The notes under the pieces: generated by a model
What the model was told of the DNA's origin: nothing
The model's database searches: none
What the model saw: the letters and a program-made list of their open reading frames with translations, nothing else
Origin: Ktedonobacteraceae bacterium
Lineage (GTDB): Bacteria; Chloroflexota; Ktedonobacteria; Ktedonobacterales; Ktedonobacteraceae
Assembly (NCBI GenBank): GCA_014896635.1
Contig: JADBKA010000058.1
Location: 1 to 23,511, forward strand
Length of the DNA stretch: 23,511 nucleotides
Direction of reading: 5' to 3'
Shown: positions 16,399 to 22,180 of the stretch, in pieces
How positions within the stretch are numbered: the stretch's first letter is position 1
Layout: every line of letters begins with the position of its first letter
Position numbers and translations under genes: made by a program

Positions 16399-16499
16399 CT
16401 AAGTAGGTGGACAGAACGAATGAGAAGCGGGGTCCCCTGGCGGGGCATGGGGTGTCCCCATTTCCCCCTTTTTCTCAATTCTAAGGTCCACCTACTTAG
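16399..16499. repeat. 101-bp element with 14-bp inverted termini
   Basis: CTAAGTAGGTGGAC (16399-16412) and its perfect inverse GTCCACCTACTTAG (16486-16499) bound 73 bases. The interior has another hairpin, ATGGGG/CCCCAT (16447-16452/16456-16461). The shape resembles a MITE or an insertion of a palindromic repeat, but no target-site duplication is evident and no transposase is present. Confidence 0.6.
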
Positions 16500-16600
16500 C
16501 CTATCTTCTGATTCGATAGTTTGCAATACATTATTGCGCAAATAATCTCTGCTATATATTTTGTGATTAAAATTTAATGTAATGATTAGAAAGCTAAGGC

Positions 16601-16866
16601 CGGGAGCTTCCCGCTTTCTCCTCTCTCTCCAAAAGGAGAAAAACGGGGAAAAACTGTAGCCCCGCCATTGATGGCGAGATTTGTGGGACACCCCATAGGT
16701 GTGAACTTTAGGGGGTATCCCTCCTCTCCATAAGAAGAAAAAGAGGGGAAAAAGGCTTTCGGGGGACACCCCCGGCCCCGCCAGGGGGGCATGCGCCCCC
16801 TGGACCCCTCTTTTTGTTAAGTCTACGCCTGTGGGGGGCAACGCCCTCTGGACCCCACTTTTCTGT
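16601..16866 (-). repeat. GC-rich hairpin repeat tract
   Basis: Several related units are seen. Read on the minus strand, a core GGGG-TGT-CCCC hairpin occurs around 16760-16774 and in a shortened form around 16683-16695. The same core appears on the plus strand at 16447-16461. Two near-identical units of about 39 bases stand in direct order (about 16784-16822 and 16833-16870): each starts GGGGGGCA, continues through CTGGACCCC and ends TGTTAAGT. Strong stems include CCAGGGGG/CCCCCTGG (16781-16788/16796-16803) and CGCCA/TGGCG (16663-16667/16672-16676). It looks like an intergenic repeat family in local multi-copy. Confidence 0.65.
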
Positions 16867-16870
16867 TAAG

Positions 16871-17587
16871 TTATTGCTCGCGGGGTGGGTTTTCGTCGAG
16901 GCGCTCTGGTTCGCTGACCTGTCTGAGCCGATTCCAGAGGACGTAGCCCGTTGCTTTTTTCGGCACGTAGTAGTTATCGGGGCTGGCGACCTGATTGCCG
17001 TGAGCGACGAATTCGCCTTCTTCCAGGTGATTGAGGTCGATGTATGTAGCCCCTTCTTCCAGGCGGGTGCCGGTGGGCAGGATCTGGATGCTTTTAAGTT
17101 CGTCATCGGTCAGATCCGCAAGTTTTGGATAGAGCTGCTTGAACTCGTGGGCTGAGTAGCTGAAGCCTGCCGCCGCCGGCTCGCCCATGCCGAGGTTCTG
17201 GGCCTGGTGATGGGCAACTGCTAGATCATGAACCTGTTCGGCTTCATGGCTCTCAGGCGGCGGCTGTGGCTGCTTCTCGCCCCGCTCAGTCAGATGATTC
17301 TTCGACCACTTGCGGCTTTTGCTGGCGTTGGAATCGCTGCCGCTGCGGGGTACTCGCTCTTCCATCTGGGCCTGTCTGTCGGCTTCGTGTGTTCTGCCCA
17401 TTGTGGGGTCACGCTCAGGTGGAACTTTCGCCCTTTGCGCGAGCTTAGCCGGATTATCGTGCTCAATGGCTTGTTGCTCATAGGTTTCGTGCTTTTTCGG
17501 GGGACCTGTGATGATTTCGGTACTTTTTTTCGGGTTATTGCGTCCTGCACTCTGCTTCCCTGGATATTGTTGATGTCTCTTGGGCAT
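16871..17587 (-). CDS. Uncharacterised charged protein downstream of Hsp20
   Basis: A 238-residue protein not matched to a named family. Residues 1 to about 130 are hydrophilic and low complexity, rich in Lys, Arg, Gln, Glu and Pro, and likely disordered. The last about 100 residues form a folded domain, with LADLTDDELKSIQILPTG, a GATYIDLNH strand and a Trp-containing end YVLWNRLRQ. No signal peptide or membrane segment is present. The frame is open to 17617, but the ATG at 17587 is chosen because GGGAGG lies 8 nt upstream. It follows the hsp20 gene by about 60 bases on the same strand, with a hairpin between, so the two may be co-transcribed. That and the disordered charged half suggest a stress-related role, which is inference only. 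Confidence 0.7.
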   Translation of the reverse strand: MPKRHQQYPGKQSAGRNNPKKSTEIITGPPKKHETYEQQAIEHDNPAKLAQRAKVPPERDPTMGRTHEADRQAQMEERVPRSGSDSNASKSRKWSKNHLTERGEKQPQPPPESHEAEQVHDLAVAHHQAQNLGMGEPAAAGFSYSAHEFKQLYPKLADLTDDELKSIQILPTGTRLEEGATYIDLNHLEEGEFVAHGNQVASPDNYYVPKKATGYVLWNRLRQVSEPERLDENPPREQ

Positions 17588-17601
17588 AGTCTTTGCCTCC
17601 C

Positions 17602-17634
17602 GGGGGGAAAGATGCATCCGGTGATCTTCCCCCC
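17602..17634 (-). promoter_or_regulatory. Intercistronic hairpin after Hsp20 gene
   Basis: On the minus strand GGGGGGAAGAT (17634-17624) pairs with ATCTTTCCCCCC (17613-17602), with one bulged base and a 10-nt loop. The C-rich 3' arm directly adjoins the GGGAGG ribosome binding site of the next gene and could pair with it alternatively. No U tract follows, so partial attenuation or RNA protection is more likely than full termination. Confidence 0.55.
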
Positions 17635-17646
17635 AAGTTTTTTGCC

Positions 17647-18153
17647 TCAGCCCTGTGACTGGCCTGCCTCAACGGTAATCTGGTGAGGCTGATGCTGTGG
17701 ACCGGCTATGGCGATACGGCGTGGGCGACTGGCCTCGATGACGGGGAGGGTAATCGTCAACTCGCCATGCTCATAGCTGGTCTGTACATGGTCCACGTCA
17801 ATTGGACGCTCGAAGGTGACGGAACGCTGGAACGAACCGGTGCGAATCTCGCGTAGCAGCCAGTTTCTTTGCGGTTGCTGCGCCGCTTCTGGCGTTTCGC
17901 CACGCGAGCCGCGATATTCTCCTTGAATCGTCAGGGTATTCTGGGTGACGGTCAGGTTAATGTCTTCGGGCCTCATTCCTGCTAAGAAGACACGCACCTC
18001 ATATCCTTGATCTGTTTCGCAAACGTCCATCGGAGCCGTGATTGCCTGCTCTTCGCGCGTCCAGCGAGGTGAGATAAAACTCTGTTCAAAAAGTTGATCC
18101 ATTGCACGGCGCAAACTTAATGCCTCACGCCAGGGATCGAGACGAGATAACAT
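17647..18153 (-). CDS. Hsp20-family small heat shock protein
   Basis: A 168-residue ATP-independent chaperone that binds unfolding proteins. A short N-terminal arm (LDPWREALSLRRAMDQLFEQ) is followed by the alpha-crystallin domain (about 40-145). This begins APMDVCETDQGYEVRVFLAG and includes the conserved LTIQGEYRG strand and the GSFQRSVTFERPIDVDH segment. It ends with LTITLPVIEA and a short tail. The typical C-terminal IXI motif is only approximate. AAGGAGG lies 11 nt before the ATG. The start codon is at the centre of a perfect 16-bp palindrome, which could form a weak hairpin around the AUG and act as a thermosensor. No CIRCE-type operator was found upstream. Downstream is the charged protein gene at 16871-17587. 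Confidence 0.95.
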   Translation of the reverse strand: MLSRLDPWREALSLRRAMDQLFEQSFISPRWTREEQAITAPMDVCETDQGYEVRVFLAGMRPEDINLTVTQNTLTIQGEYRGSRGETPEAAQQPQRNWLLREIRTGSFQRSVTFERPIDVDHVQTSYEHGELTITLPVIEASRPRRIAIAGPQHQPHQITVEAGQSQG

Positions 18154-18160
18154 GTTATCT
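18145..18160 (-). promoter_or_regulatory. Palindrome centred on Hsp20 start codon
   Basis: AGATAACATGTTATCT is a perfect 16-bp palindrome. As RNA it gives a 6-bp A/U-rich stem with CAUG, including the start codon, in the loop. It is placed 4 nt after the SD AAGGAGG plus a UUUU run. A GAG/CUC pair could extend the stem beyond an internal loop. Confidence 0.6.
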
Positions 18161-18194
18161 AAAACCTCCTTACTTCAGTAGTAATCTGCTGGCT

Positions 18195-18222
18195 ACTATA
18201 TTGCTCCTGTTGCTCTACGCAA
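18195..18222 (-). promoter_or_regulatory. Possible promoter of Hsp20 gene
   Basis: On the minus strand TTGCGT (18222-18217, weak) and TATAGT (18200-18195, 5/6) are 16 bases apart, giving a leader of about 35 nt. Confidence 0.35.
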
Positions 18223-18372
18223 ATCCTTATTCCGTCAGGAACACGTCTCAGACCTGTGAAAGGTGTCAGTGCTGCCATCTATCTGTCCTCTTCAACCTTT
18301 GCTTCTTCGTACTATAGAAGGTGGTGAAACAAAGCAGATGAACAGAAATATACCAGAGAAAAAGAAGAGTAT

Positions 18373-19515
18373 ATGAAAGATAGGCAGAAAAATATAAATG
18401 ATAATGGAGTAGTTCCTGATATTAAAAAAATAGCGGTGTTGCGAGCGAATGCGCTCGGCGATTTGCTCTTTGCCATGCCGGCGCTGGAAGCTCTACGGAC
18501 TGCCTATCCCTCTGCTGAGATTGTGCTGCTGGCAAAATCCTGGCATGCTGATTTTCTTGCCCACCGTCCGGGACCGGTTGATCGTGTGGTAGTTGTACCG
18601 GTGTATGGGGGCGTTAGCGCCGAACCGGGAGTACAGGAGGATGCCGGCGAGCTGGAAGACTTTTTTGCGCGCATGCAGCAGGAACACTTCGACCTGGCAA
18701 TCCAGATGCATGGCGGTGGACGCTATTCCAATCCCTTTGTGCGGCACCTGCATGCGCGCCTGACTGCCGGGCTGAAGACTCCCGATGCTCTCCCGCTTGA
18801 TCGCTGGATACCCTATATCTACTTCCAGCACGAGGTGTTGCGTTACCTGGAAGTTGTGGCGCTGGTGGGAGCGGCTGCTGTGAGGCTTGAGCCGCGCATC
18901 GCTGTGACCGGGTGGGATCTGGCTGAGGCTGCGCATGTTGTGTCGTCTTCGGCTGACCGGCCACTGGTGGCGCTGCATCCCGGTGCGAGTGATCCGCGCC
19001 GGCGCTGGCCGACCGAGAAATTCGCCAGGGTGGGCGATGCGCTCGCCGAAGCTGGCGCCTGCGTGGTTGTAACAGGCACCGCTGACGAGCGTGATCTTGC
19101 GCACTCTGTGATTGAAGCGATGCACGCTCCGGCGCTGGATCTCAGCGGTCGTCTCTCGCTCGGTGGTCTGGCCGGGCTGTTTTCACGCTGCCGCGTTGTT
19201 GTAGCGAACGACACCGGTCCTCTGCATCTGGCGGCTGCTGTGGGCGTGCCGACAGTCGGCATTTTCTGGTGCTACAATCTCATCAACGGGGGACCGTTGA
19301 CCCGGCGCTTTCATCGTCCGCATGCTTCCTGGCGGCTGCTCTGTCCTATCTGCGGGCAGGATAATTCCTGCACATCCTGCTCGCACCGTGTTTCGTTCGT
19401 CAGCGATGTGGCGGTACAGGATGTGGTTGCTGATGCGCTCGATCTGTTATGTGAGTCCGTCAGTGCCGGCTCCGCTGATGAGCGCGCAAACCTTTTGCTG
19501 CGGGTCAAAGCGTAG
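18373..19515 (+). CDS. Glycosyltransferase family 9 (heptosyltransferase-like)
   Basis: A 380-residue GT-B enzyme of the ADP-heptose:LPS heptosyltransferase group. The N-terminal half opens with IAVLRANALGDLLFAMPAL (20-38), the usual acceptor-side signature. The C-terminal half has VALHPGASDPRRRWP (199-213), VVVTGTADE and VVVANDTGPLHLAAAVGVPTVG (275-296), the nucleotide-sugar-binding region. Near the end a CPIC...CTSC cluster (Cys324, 327, 333, 336) could bind a metal. No signal peptide or membrane helix is seen. If the host is a single-membrane chloroflexotan without LPS, the acceptor must be another glycan. The ATG at 18373 has AAGAAGAG about 5 nt upstream. Its last 69 bases overlap the 3' end of the dehydratase gene on the opposite strand. 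Confidence 0.9.
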   Translation: MKDRQKNINDNGVVPDIKKIAVLRANALGDLLFAMPALEALRTAYPSAEIVLLAKSWHADFLAHRPGPVDRVVVVPVYGGVSAEPGVQEDAGELEDFFARMQQEHFDLAIQMHGGGRYSNPFVRHLHARLTAGLKTPDALPLDRWIPYIYFQHEVLRYLEVVALVGAAAVRLEPRIAVTGWDLAEAAHVVSSSADRPLVALHPGASDPRRRWPTEKFARVGDALAEAGACVVVTGTADERDLAHSVIEAMHAPALDLSGRLSLGGLAGLFSRCRVVVANDTGPLHLAAAVGVPTVGIFWCYNLINGGPLTRRFHRPHASWRLLCPICGQDNSCTSCSHRVSFVSDVAVQDVVADALDLLCESVSAGSADERANLLLRVKA

Positions 19516-20388
19516 TTTCCCGCTGAGCAGCGGCGCCAGGGTTGCCGCTCCGCTCAGTTCTGCCGCAATACCCATCTCGAACCAGAGCCAGCGGGCAGCA
19601 TCGCGCATCTCATCGTCTGTGACCAGGACAATGCTATCGACGCAACGCTGGATGATCTCCAGGTTGCGTTCTGTGCTCCGGCGAGGCGCCAGCGTATTAG
19701 CAGCAGTGCGCACTTCTGGCAGTTCGACGATATGGCCGGCTTTCAGGCTCTCGAAGAGAGTTGGCGCTCCTGCTGGTTCGATGCCGATCACCAGTGTTTG
19801 TGGTCTGATGGCCTTGATGGCAGTGCTTATGCCGCAGATCAGGCCCCCGCCACCGATGGCTACCAGTACAGCATCGAGTTGCGGTTCATCTTCCAGCATC
19901 TCCAGTCCTGTTGTCCCCTGTCCTGCCATAACCGCCTCATCGGCGAAGGCATGGATATAGGTCATACCGGAGCATTCGGCGGCTGCCAGTGCTGCACGAT
20001 TGGCGTCGTCCCACACGTCACCGGCGAATACTACCTTTGCTCCCCACTGCTCCAGCTTCTGCGCTTTGACGGCGGGTGTGTTATGCGGCAGGTAGATGGT
20101 AGCCTGCGATCCCATCAGCCAGCCAGCGTATGCCACACCCAGGCCGTGATTGCCGCCCGATGCGGTGACGATGCCGCGCTCAACCTGCTCAGGCACGAGA
20201 GTGAGCACTTTGTTGACTGCACCACGCGCTTTGAACGAGCCGGTGATCTGCAAGTTTTCCAGTTTGAGAGAAAGGTTGTCCGCTCTGCCGGGCTTTTGTT
20301 TTACCGGTGAAACTTTGACGAGCGGTGTGCGCCGGACATAACCTTGAAGACGCTTCTGTGCATTTTCGATCTCTGTCAGTTGGAGCAT
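19447..20388 (-). CDS. Threonine/serine dehydratase (PLP fold type II)
   Basis: A 313-residue PLP enzyme that deaminates threonine or serine to 2-oxobutanoate or pyruvate; some relatives are serine racemases. The Schiff-base Lys53 is in ITGSFKARGA. The substrate loop ASGGNHG (76-82) and the phosphate-binding glycines IGGGGLICG (178-186) are present, as is a C-terminal LISGAGTDG (303-311). There is no ACT-like regulatory domain, so it resembles the catabolic/short type rather than biosynthetic IlvA. The frame stays open for over 130 codons upstream, but the ATG at 20388 is preferred: AAAGGA lies 8 nt before it and the family N-terminus starts there. The gene overlaps the GT9 gene by 69 bases tail to tail. 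Confidence 0.93.
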   Translation of the reverse strand: MLQLTEIENAQKRLQGYVRRTPLVKVSPVKQKPGRADNLSLKLENLQITGSFKARGAVNKVLTLVPEQVERGIVTASGGNHGLGVAYAGWLMGSQATIYLPHNTPAVKAQKLEQWGAKVVFAGDVWDDANRAALAAAECSGMTYIHAFADEAVMAGQGTTGLEMLEDEPQLDAVLVAIGGGGLICGISTAIKAIRPQTLVIGIEPAGAPTLFESLKAGHIVELPEVRTAANTLAPRRSTERNLEIIQRCVDSIVLVTDDEMRDAARWLWFEMGIAAELSGAATLAPLLSGKLRFDPQQKVCALISGAGTDGLT

Positions 20389-20423
20389 AACTGATTCCTT
20401 TCGAGAATTTATTTTAGGAGCCA

Positions 20424-20451
20424 GTTTTATTAAAGCACATTTTGTTGTCAC
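20424..20451 (-). promoter_or_regulatory. Possible promoter of dehydratase gene
   Basis: On the minus strand GTGACA (20451-20446, 5/6) and TAAAAC (20429-20424, 4/6) are 16 bases apart. The start would be about 30 bases before the ATG at 20388. Confidence 0.4.
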
Positions 20452-20556
20452 CCGATGGGGTCTCGGGGCGTAAATAAGATATCCATATATTGTTTTTTTG
20501 AACATTATGATGGAAGGGTCTCGAAAGCCAGTTGTGGCATGTGGTTTGCCGCTACT

Positions 20557-20591
20557 GCTAACGTTTACCAACCTGTTAGCTGATCTAACAG
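20557..20591 (+). promoter_or_regulatory. Alternative hairpins before RDD gene SD
   Basis: Three segments can pair in two exclusive ways. GCTAAC (20557-20562) can pair with GTTAGC (20575-20580), or CTGTTAG (20573-20579) with CTAACAG (20585-20591). The second stem directly abuts the SD AGGAGG. It could be a translational switch, or a DNA operator with three half-sites. Confidence 0.45.
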
Positions 20592-20603
20592 AGGAGGATA
20601 GCC

Positions 20604-21290
20604 ATGCAGAACAATCCCGAACAGTACAATCAGCCGTCGTCACAGTACAATCCACCCGGCTATGGTCCACAGCAGCCACCTGCCTATGGCGAAGAACAAC
20701 CGCGAGAGGAACAGCCACGACCAGAAACACCGTATCAGCAGTCGCCATACCAGCAACCGCCTTATGGTCAGCCGCCGTATCAGCAAGCGCCTTACGGCCA
20801 GTCGCCATATCAGCAGCCGGGCTATGGCAGTCCCTATAGTCAGCAGCAAATGGCGTATGGGCAGGTGCCGTACCAGCAGGCGGGATTTCCGAATGCTGAA
20901 TTGCAAGCCCGCACAGCCAGTGTAGGTGTACGCTTCGTTGCCATCCTGCTTGATGCTATTCTGCTTGGCGTTGTAGGTAGTATCATCGGCGCTCTTTTCA
21001 GCCGTGTGCCAGGACTGGTTGGTGCAATTAATACGATCATCTTTTTTGGCTACTATATCGTGATGGAAGCCACGCAGGGCGCGACACTTGGCAAAATGGT
21101 AATGGGCCTGCGCGTGGTGCGCCAGGATGGCGGTCCGATTAGCTGGTCGGAATCGGTGATACGCAACCTGTTGCGCATCATTGATGGGCTTTTCTTCTAC
21201 CTGGTAGGCGCGATTCTGGTCTGGAATTCGCCCTGGCGCCAGCGCCTCGGCGACCGGGCTGCGAAGACGCTGGTCATCCGAACACGCTAA
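20604..21290 (+). CDS. RDD-family membrane protein with Tyr/Gln/Pro-rich tail
   Basis: A 228-residue membrane protein. The first about 98 residues are low complexity, rich in Gln, Pro, Tyr and Gly. They include three 10-residue units of the form PYQQxPYGQx (about 47-76), which are also direct 30-bp DNA repeats at 20742-20831. The RDD domain follows (about 104-226): Arg110 and Asp117 in VRFVAILLDAILL, a second helix (about 137-153), a conserved GATLGKMVMGLRVV (159-172), a third helix (about 187-206) and the closing QRLGDRAAKTLV. RDD proteins have been linked to ion transport, but many have no known role. A strong SD (GAGGAGGA) precedes the ATG. The gene seems monocistronic and a hairpin at 21317-21362 may end it. 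Confidence 0.9.
   Translation: MQNNPEQYNQPSSQYNPPGYGPQQPPAYGEEQPREEQPRPETPYQQSPYQQPPYGQPPYQQAPYGQSPYQQPGYGSPYSQQQMAYGQVPYQQAGFPNAELQARTASVGVRFVAILLDAILLGVVGSIIGALFSRVPGLVGAINTIIFFGYYIVMEATQGATLGKMVMGLRVVRQDGGPISWSESVIRNLLRIIDGLFFYLVGAILVWNSPWRQRLGDRAAKTLVIRTR
20742..20831 (+). repeat. Three 30-bp in-frame coding repeats
   Basis: Three imperfect 30-bp units encode SPYQQPPYGQ, PPYQQAPYGQ and SPYQQPGYGS in the RDD protein. In-frame unit gain or loss would change the tail length without breaking the gene. Confidence 0.75.
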
Positions 21291-21316
21291 CGCAGGTTAC
21301 AGCGACAGATAACGCA

Positions 21317-21362
21317 ATGGGGTCAGGACGCGCGGCAGACAAATACCGCGCTCTGACTCCAT
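21317..21362 (+). terminator. Hairpin downstream of RDD gene
   Basis: ATGGGGTCAG (21317-21326) pairs with CTGACTCCAT (21353-21362) with one G-U pair. An inner CGCGG/CCGCG stem continues after a small internal loop. It lies 27 bases after the RDD stop. Only a weak T-rich tract follows, so termination is plausible but not certain. 21363-21540 shows nothing further except a CCTGCC/GGCAGG stem at 21452-21474. Confidence 0.45.
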
Positions 21363-21540
21363 TTCCTGAGATATTACCTCATTTTCCTCTTCTTCTTTTA
21401 TTGCCGATTTTGGCAGGAATAATGCACTCAACTCCTGGCCCACCGCCGGTTCCTGCCCATATGGCGGCGGCAGGCGCACAATGTTTTCGTATCATTATGA
21501 GCTTGATTAACGAGCATGGTGATTAAATGCGTGTCTTGTT

Positions 21541-21750
21541 TCATTGGTTCGTCTCGTTTTGTTCTGATTGCTGTACATACCTACATAACTGTTCTAATAA
21601 CAGGGATATCTTGTTAATTTCTATCAATGCCTGTTTACTCAGTGGTAACTCATCAGGTAGGACCGTTGCCTGATGTTCGATCATGGAAATAATCAAGTAC
21701 AACACCAGAGTTCTAAGACGTAACTGTCTCATGGTCTTGCTTGCGTTCAC
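21541..21750 (-). CDS. Small hypothetical helical protein
   Basis: A 69-residue protein with no recognised family. It seems mostly helical: a hydrophobic stretch LRTLVLYLIISMIEHQ (about 12-27) and a second amphipathic helix KQALIEINKISLLLEQLCRY (about 39-58) with a hydrophilic tail. It starts at a GTG (21750), or at the ATG six codons later (21732). The GTG is supported by AGGAG 11 nt upstream, inside the end of the preceding gene. It lies 5 bases behind the stop of the 56-residue gene, so the two are almost surely translated from one mRNA driven by the strong promoter at 22070-22098. Coding status rests on this operon layout; function is unknown. Confidence 0.55.
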   Translation of the reverse strand: MNASKTMRQLRLRTLVLYLIISMIEHQATVLPDELPLSKQALIEINKISLLLEQLCRYVQQSEQNETNQ

Positions 21751-21755
21751 TGGTT

Positions 21756-21926
21756 CTATTTCTCCTGCAATAAAAAATCGGCAAACTGGTCTAACCCGAT
21801 GTCATGCTCCCGGCGCAATCTCTTGAGCGACACGGGCGATCCCACCGAGAGCACCTGGAACACACTCCCCTGCGCCGTCAGCAAAACATAGCTCTCCTGA
21901 CTAGAGCTGATATACAACTCATCCAT
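21756..21926 (-). CDS. Small protein, PqqD/RRE-like pattern
   Basis: A 56-residue protein starting MDELYISSSQESYVLL. AGGAGG stands exactly 7 nt before the ATG at 21926, a very good initiation site. The frame is open to a TTG at 22007 that also has a GAGAGG at 8 nt, so an 83-residue form is possible. Two short strands (LYISS, SYVLLTA) are followed by SVFQVLSVGSPVSLKRLRRE and then HDIGLDQFADFLLQEK. This order of small residue, helix, VG turn, helix, (H/Y)D(I/V) and final FL helix resembles PqqD-like peptide-recognition domains (RRE), though it is shorter than usual. The match is by pattern only. It is the first gene of a two-gene operon under a consensus promoter with repeat operators. Confidence 0.6.
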   Translation of the reverse strand: MDELYISSSQESYVLLTAQGSVFQVLSVGSPVSLKRLRREHDIGLDQFADFLLQEK

Positions 21927-22038
21927 TGCCATCCCTCCTGGTGAAACGAAACTGCAACGACCAGCCAGAAACCGGCGGAGATGCTCACCCACCATAGCGA
22001 CCAGCAAGCAACAAGCCTCTCACCGGCTTGCTAGCAAA

Positions 22039-22151
22039 ACCAACTGTCTAAACCGCATCATATGTCTAAATTATAGAGCATGGAAATTGCTCTGTCAATA
22101 CCAACTGTCTAACTATTCCAAAGTGTCGAAAAATCTGGTATAATTGTCTTA
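22039..22151. promoter_or_regulatory. Repeated TGTCTAA operator boxes
   Basis: TGTCTAA occurs at 22045-22051, 22063-22069 and 22106-22112, with variants TGTCGAA at 22124-22130 and TGTCTTA at 22145-22151. The first two boxes and the next two are each 18 bases apart. Boxes one and three lie in a perfect 13-bp direct repeat ACCAACTGTCTAA (22039-22051, 22100-22112). They surround both divergent promoters, as expected for operator sites of a shared regulator. Confidence 0.7.
22070..22098 (-). promoter_or_regulatory. Perfect-consensus sigma-70 promoter
   Basis: On the minus strand TTGACA (22098-22093) and TATAAT (22075-22070) are separated by exactly 17 bases: a full 12/12 match at ideal spacing. 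It points to the two small genes (21926 leftward); the start is near 22063, inside a TGTCTAA box. The leader of about 137 nt includes a CAAGCC/GGCTTG stem (22030-22012). Confidence 0.85.
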
Positions 22152-22156
22152 TACCA
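22136..22156 (+). promoter_or_regulatory. Promoter -10 within palindrome, HTH-GNAT gene
   Basis: TGGTATAA (22136-22143) and TTATACCA (22149-22156) form a perfect 8-bp inverted repeat with a 5-nt spacer. A perfect extended -10, TGGTATAAT (22136-22144), lies in it; the -35 (TTCCAA, 22116-22121) is weak. Transcription would start near 22151. A bound dimer here would block the promoter. Confidence 0.7.
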
Positions 22157-22180
22157 AGCACTAAAAGCTAGAGACAGGTT

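Larger units (their letters stand above)
16336..16870. other. Repeat-rich intergenic region
   Basis: 535 bases without a convincing gene. It contains a 101-bp element with 14-bp inverted termini (16399-16499) and a tract of GC-rich hairpin repeats (16601-16866), described separately, separated by an AT-rich stretch (about 16500-16590). Open frames crossing it read through hairpins and have repetitive, unlikely proteins. Confidence 0.6.

Noticed and set aside
16371..17106. Minus-strand open frames over the hairpin tract
   Set aside because: They read through GC-rich repeats and give repetitive Pro/Gly/Arg sequence without any domain.
17228..17686. Plus-strand frame with hydrophobic stretches opposite the charged protein
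   Set aside because: Antisense artefact of a hydrophilic coding sequence; no SD.
18154..18372. CIRCE (HrcA) operator upstream of the Hsp20 gene
   Set aside because: The TTAGCACTC/GAGTGCTAA pattern was looked for and not found.
20389..20808. Upstream extension of the dehydratase frame
   Set aside because: It runs across the intergenic region and into the antisense of the RDD gene; the ATG at 20388 has an SD and begins the family homology.
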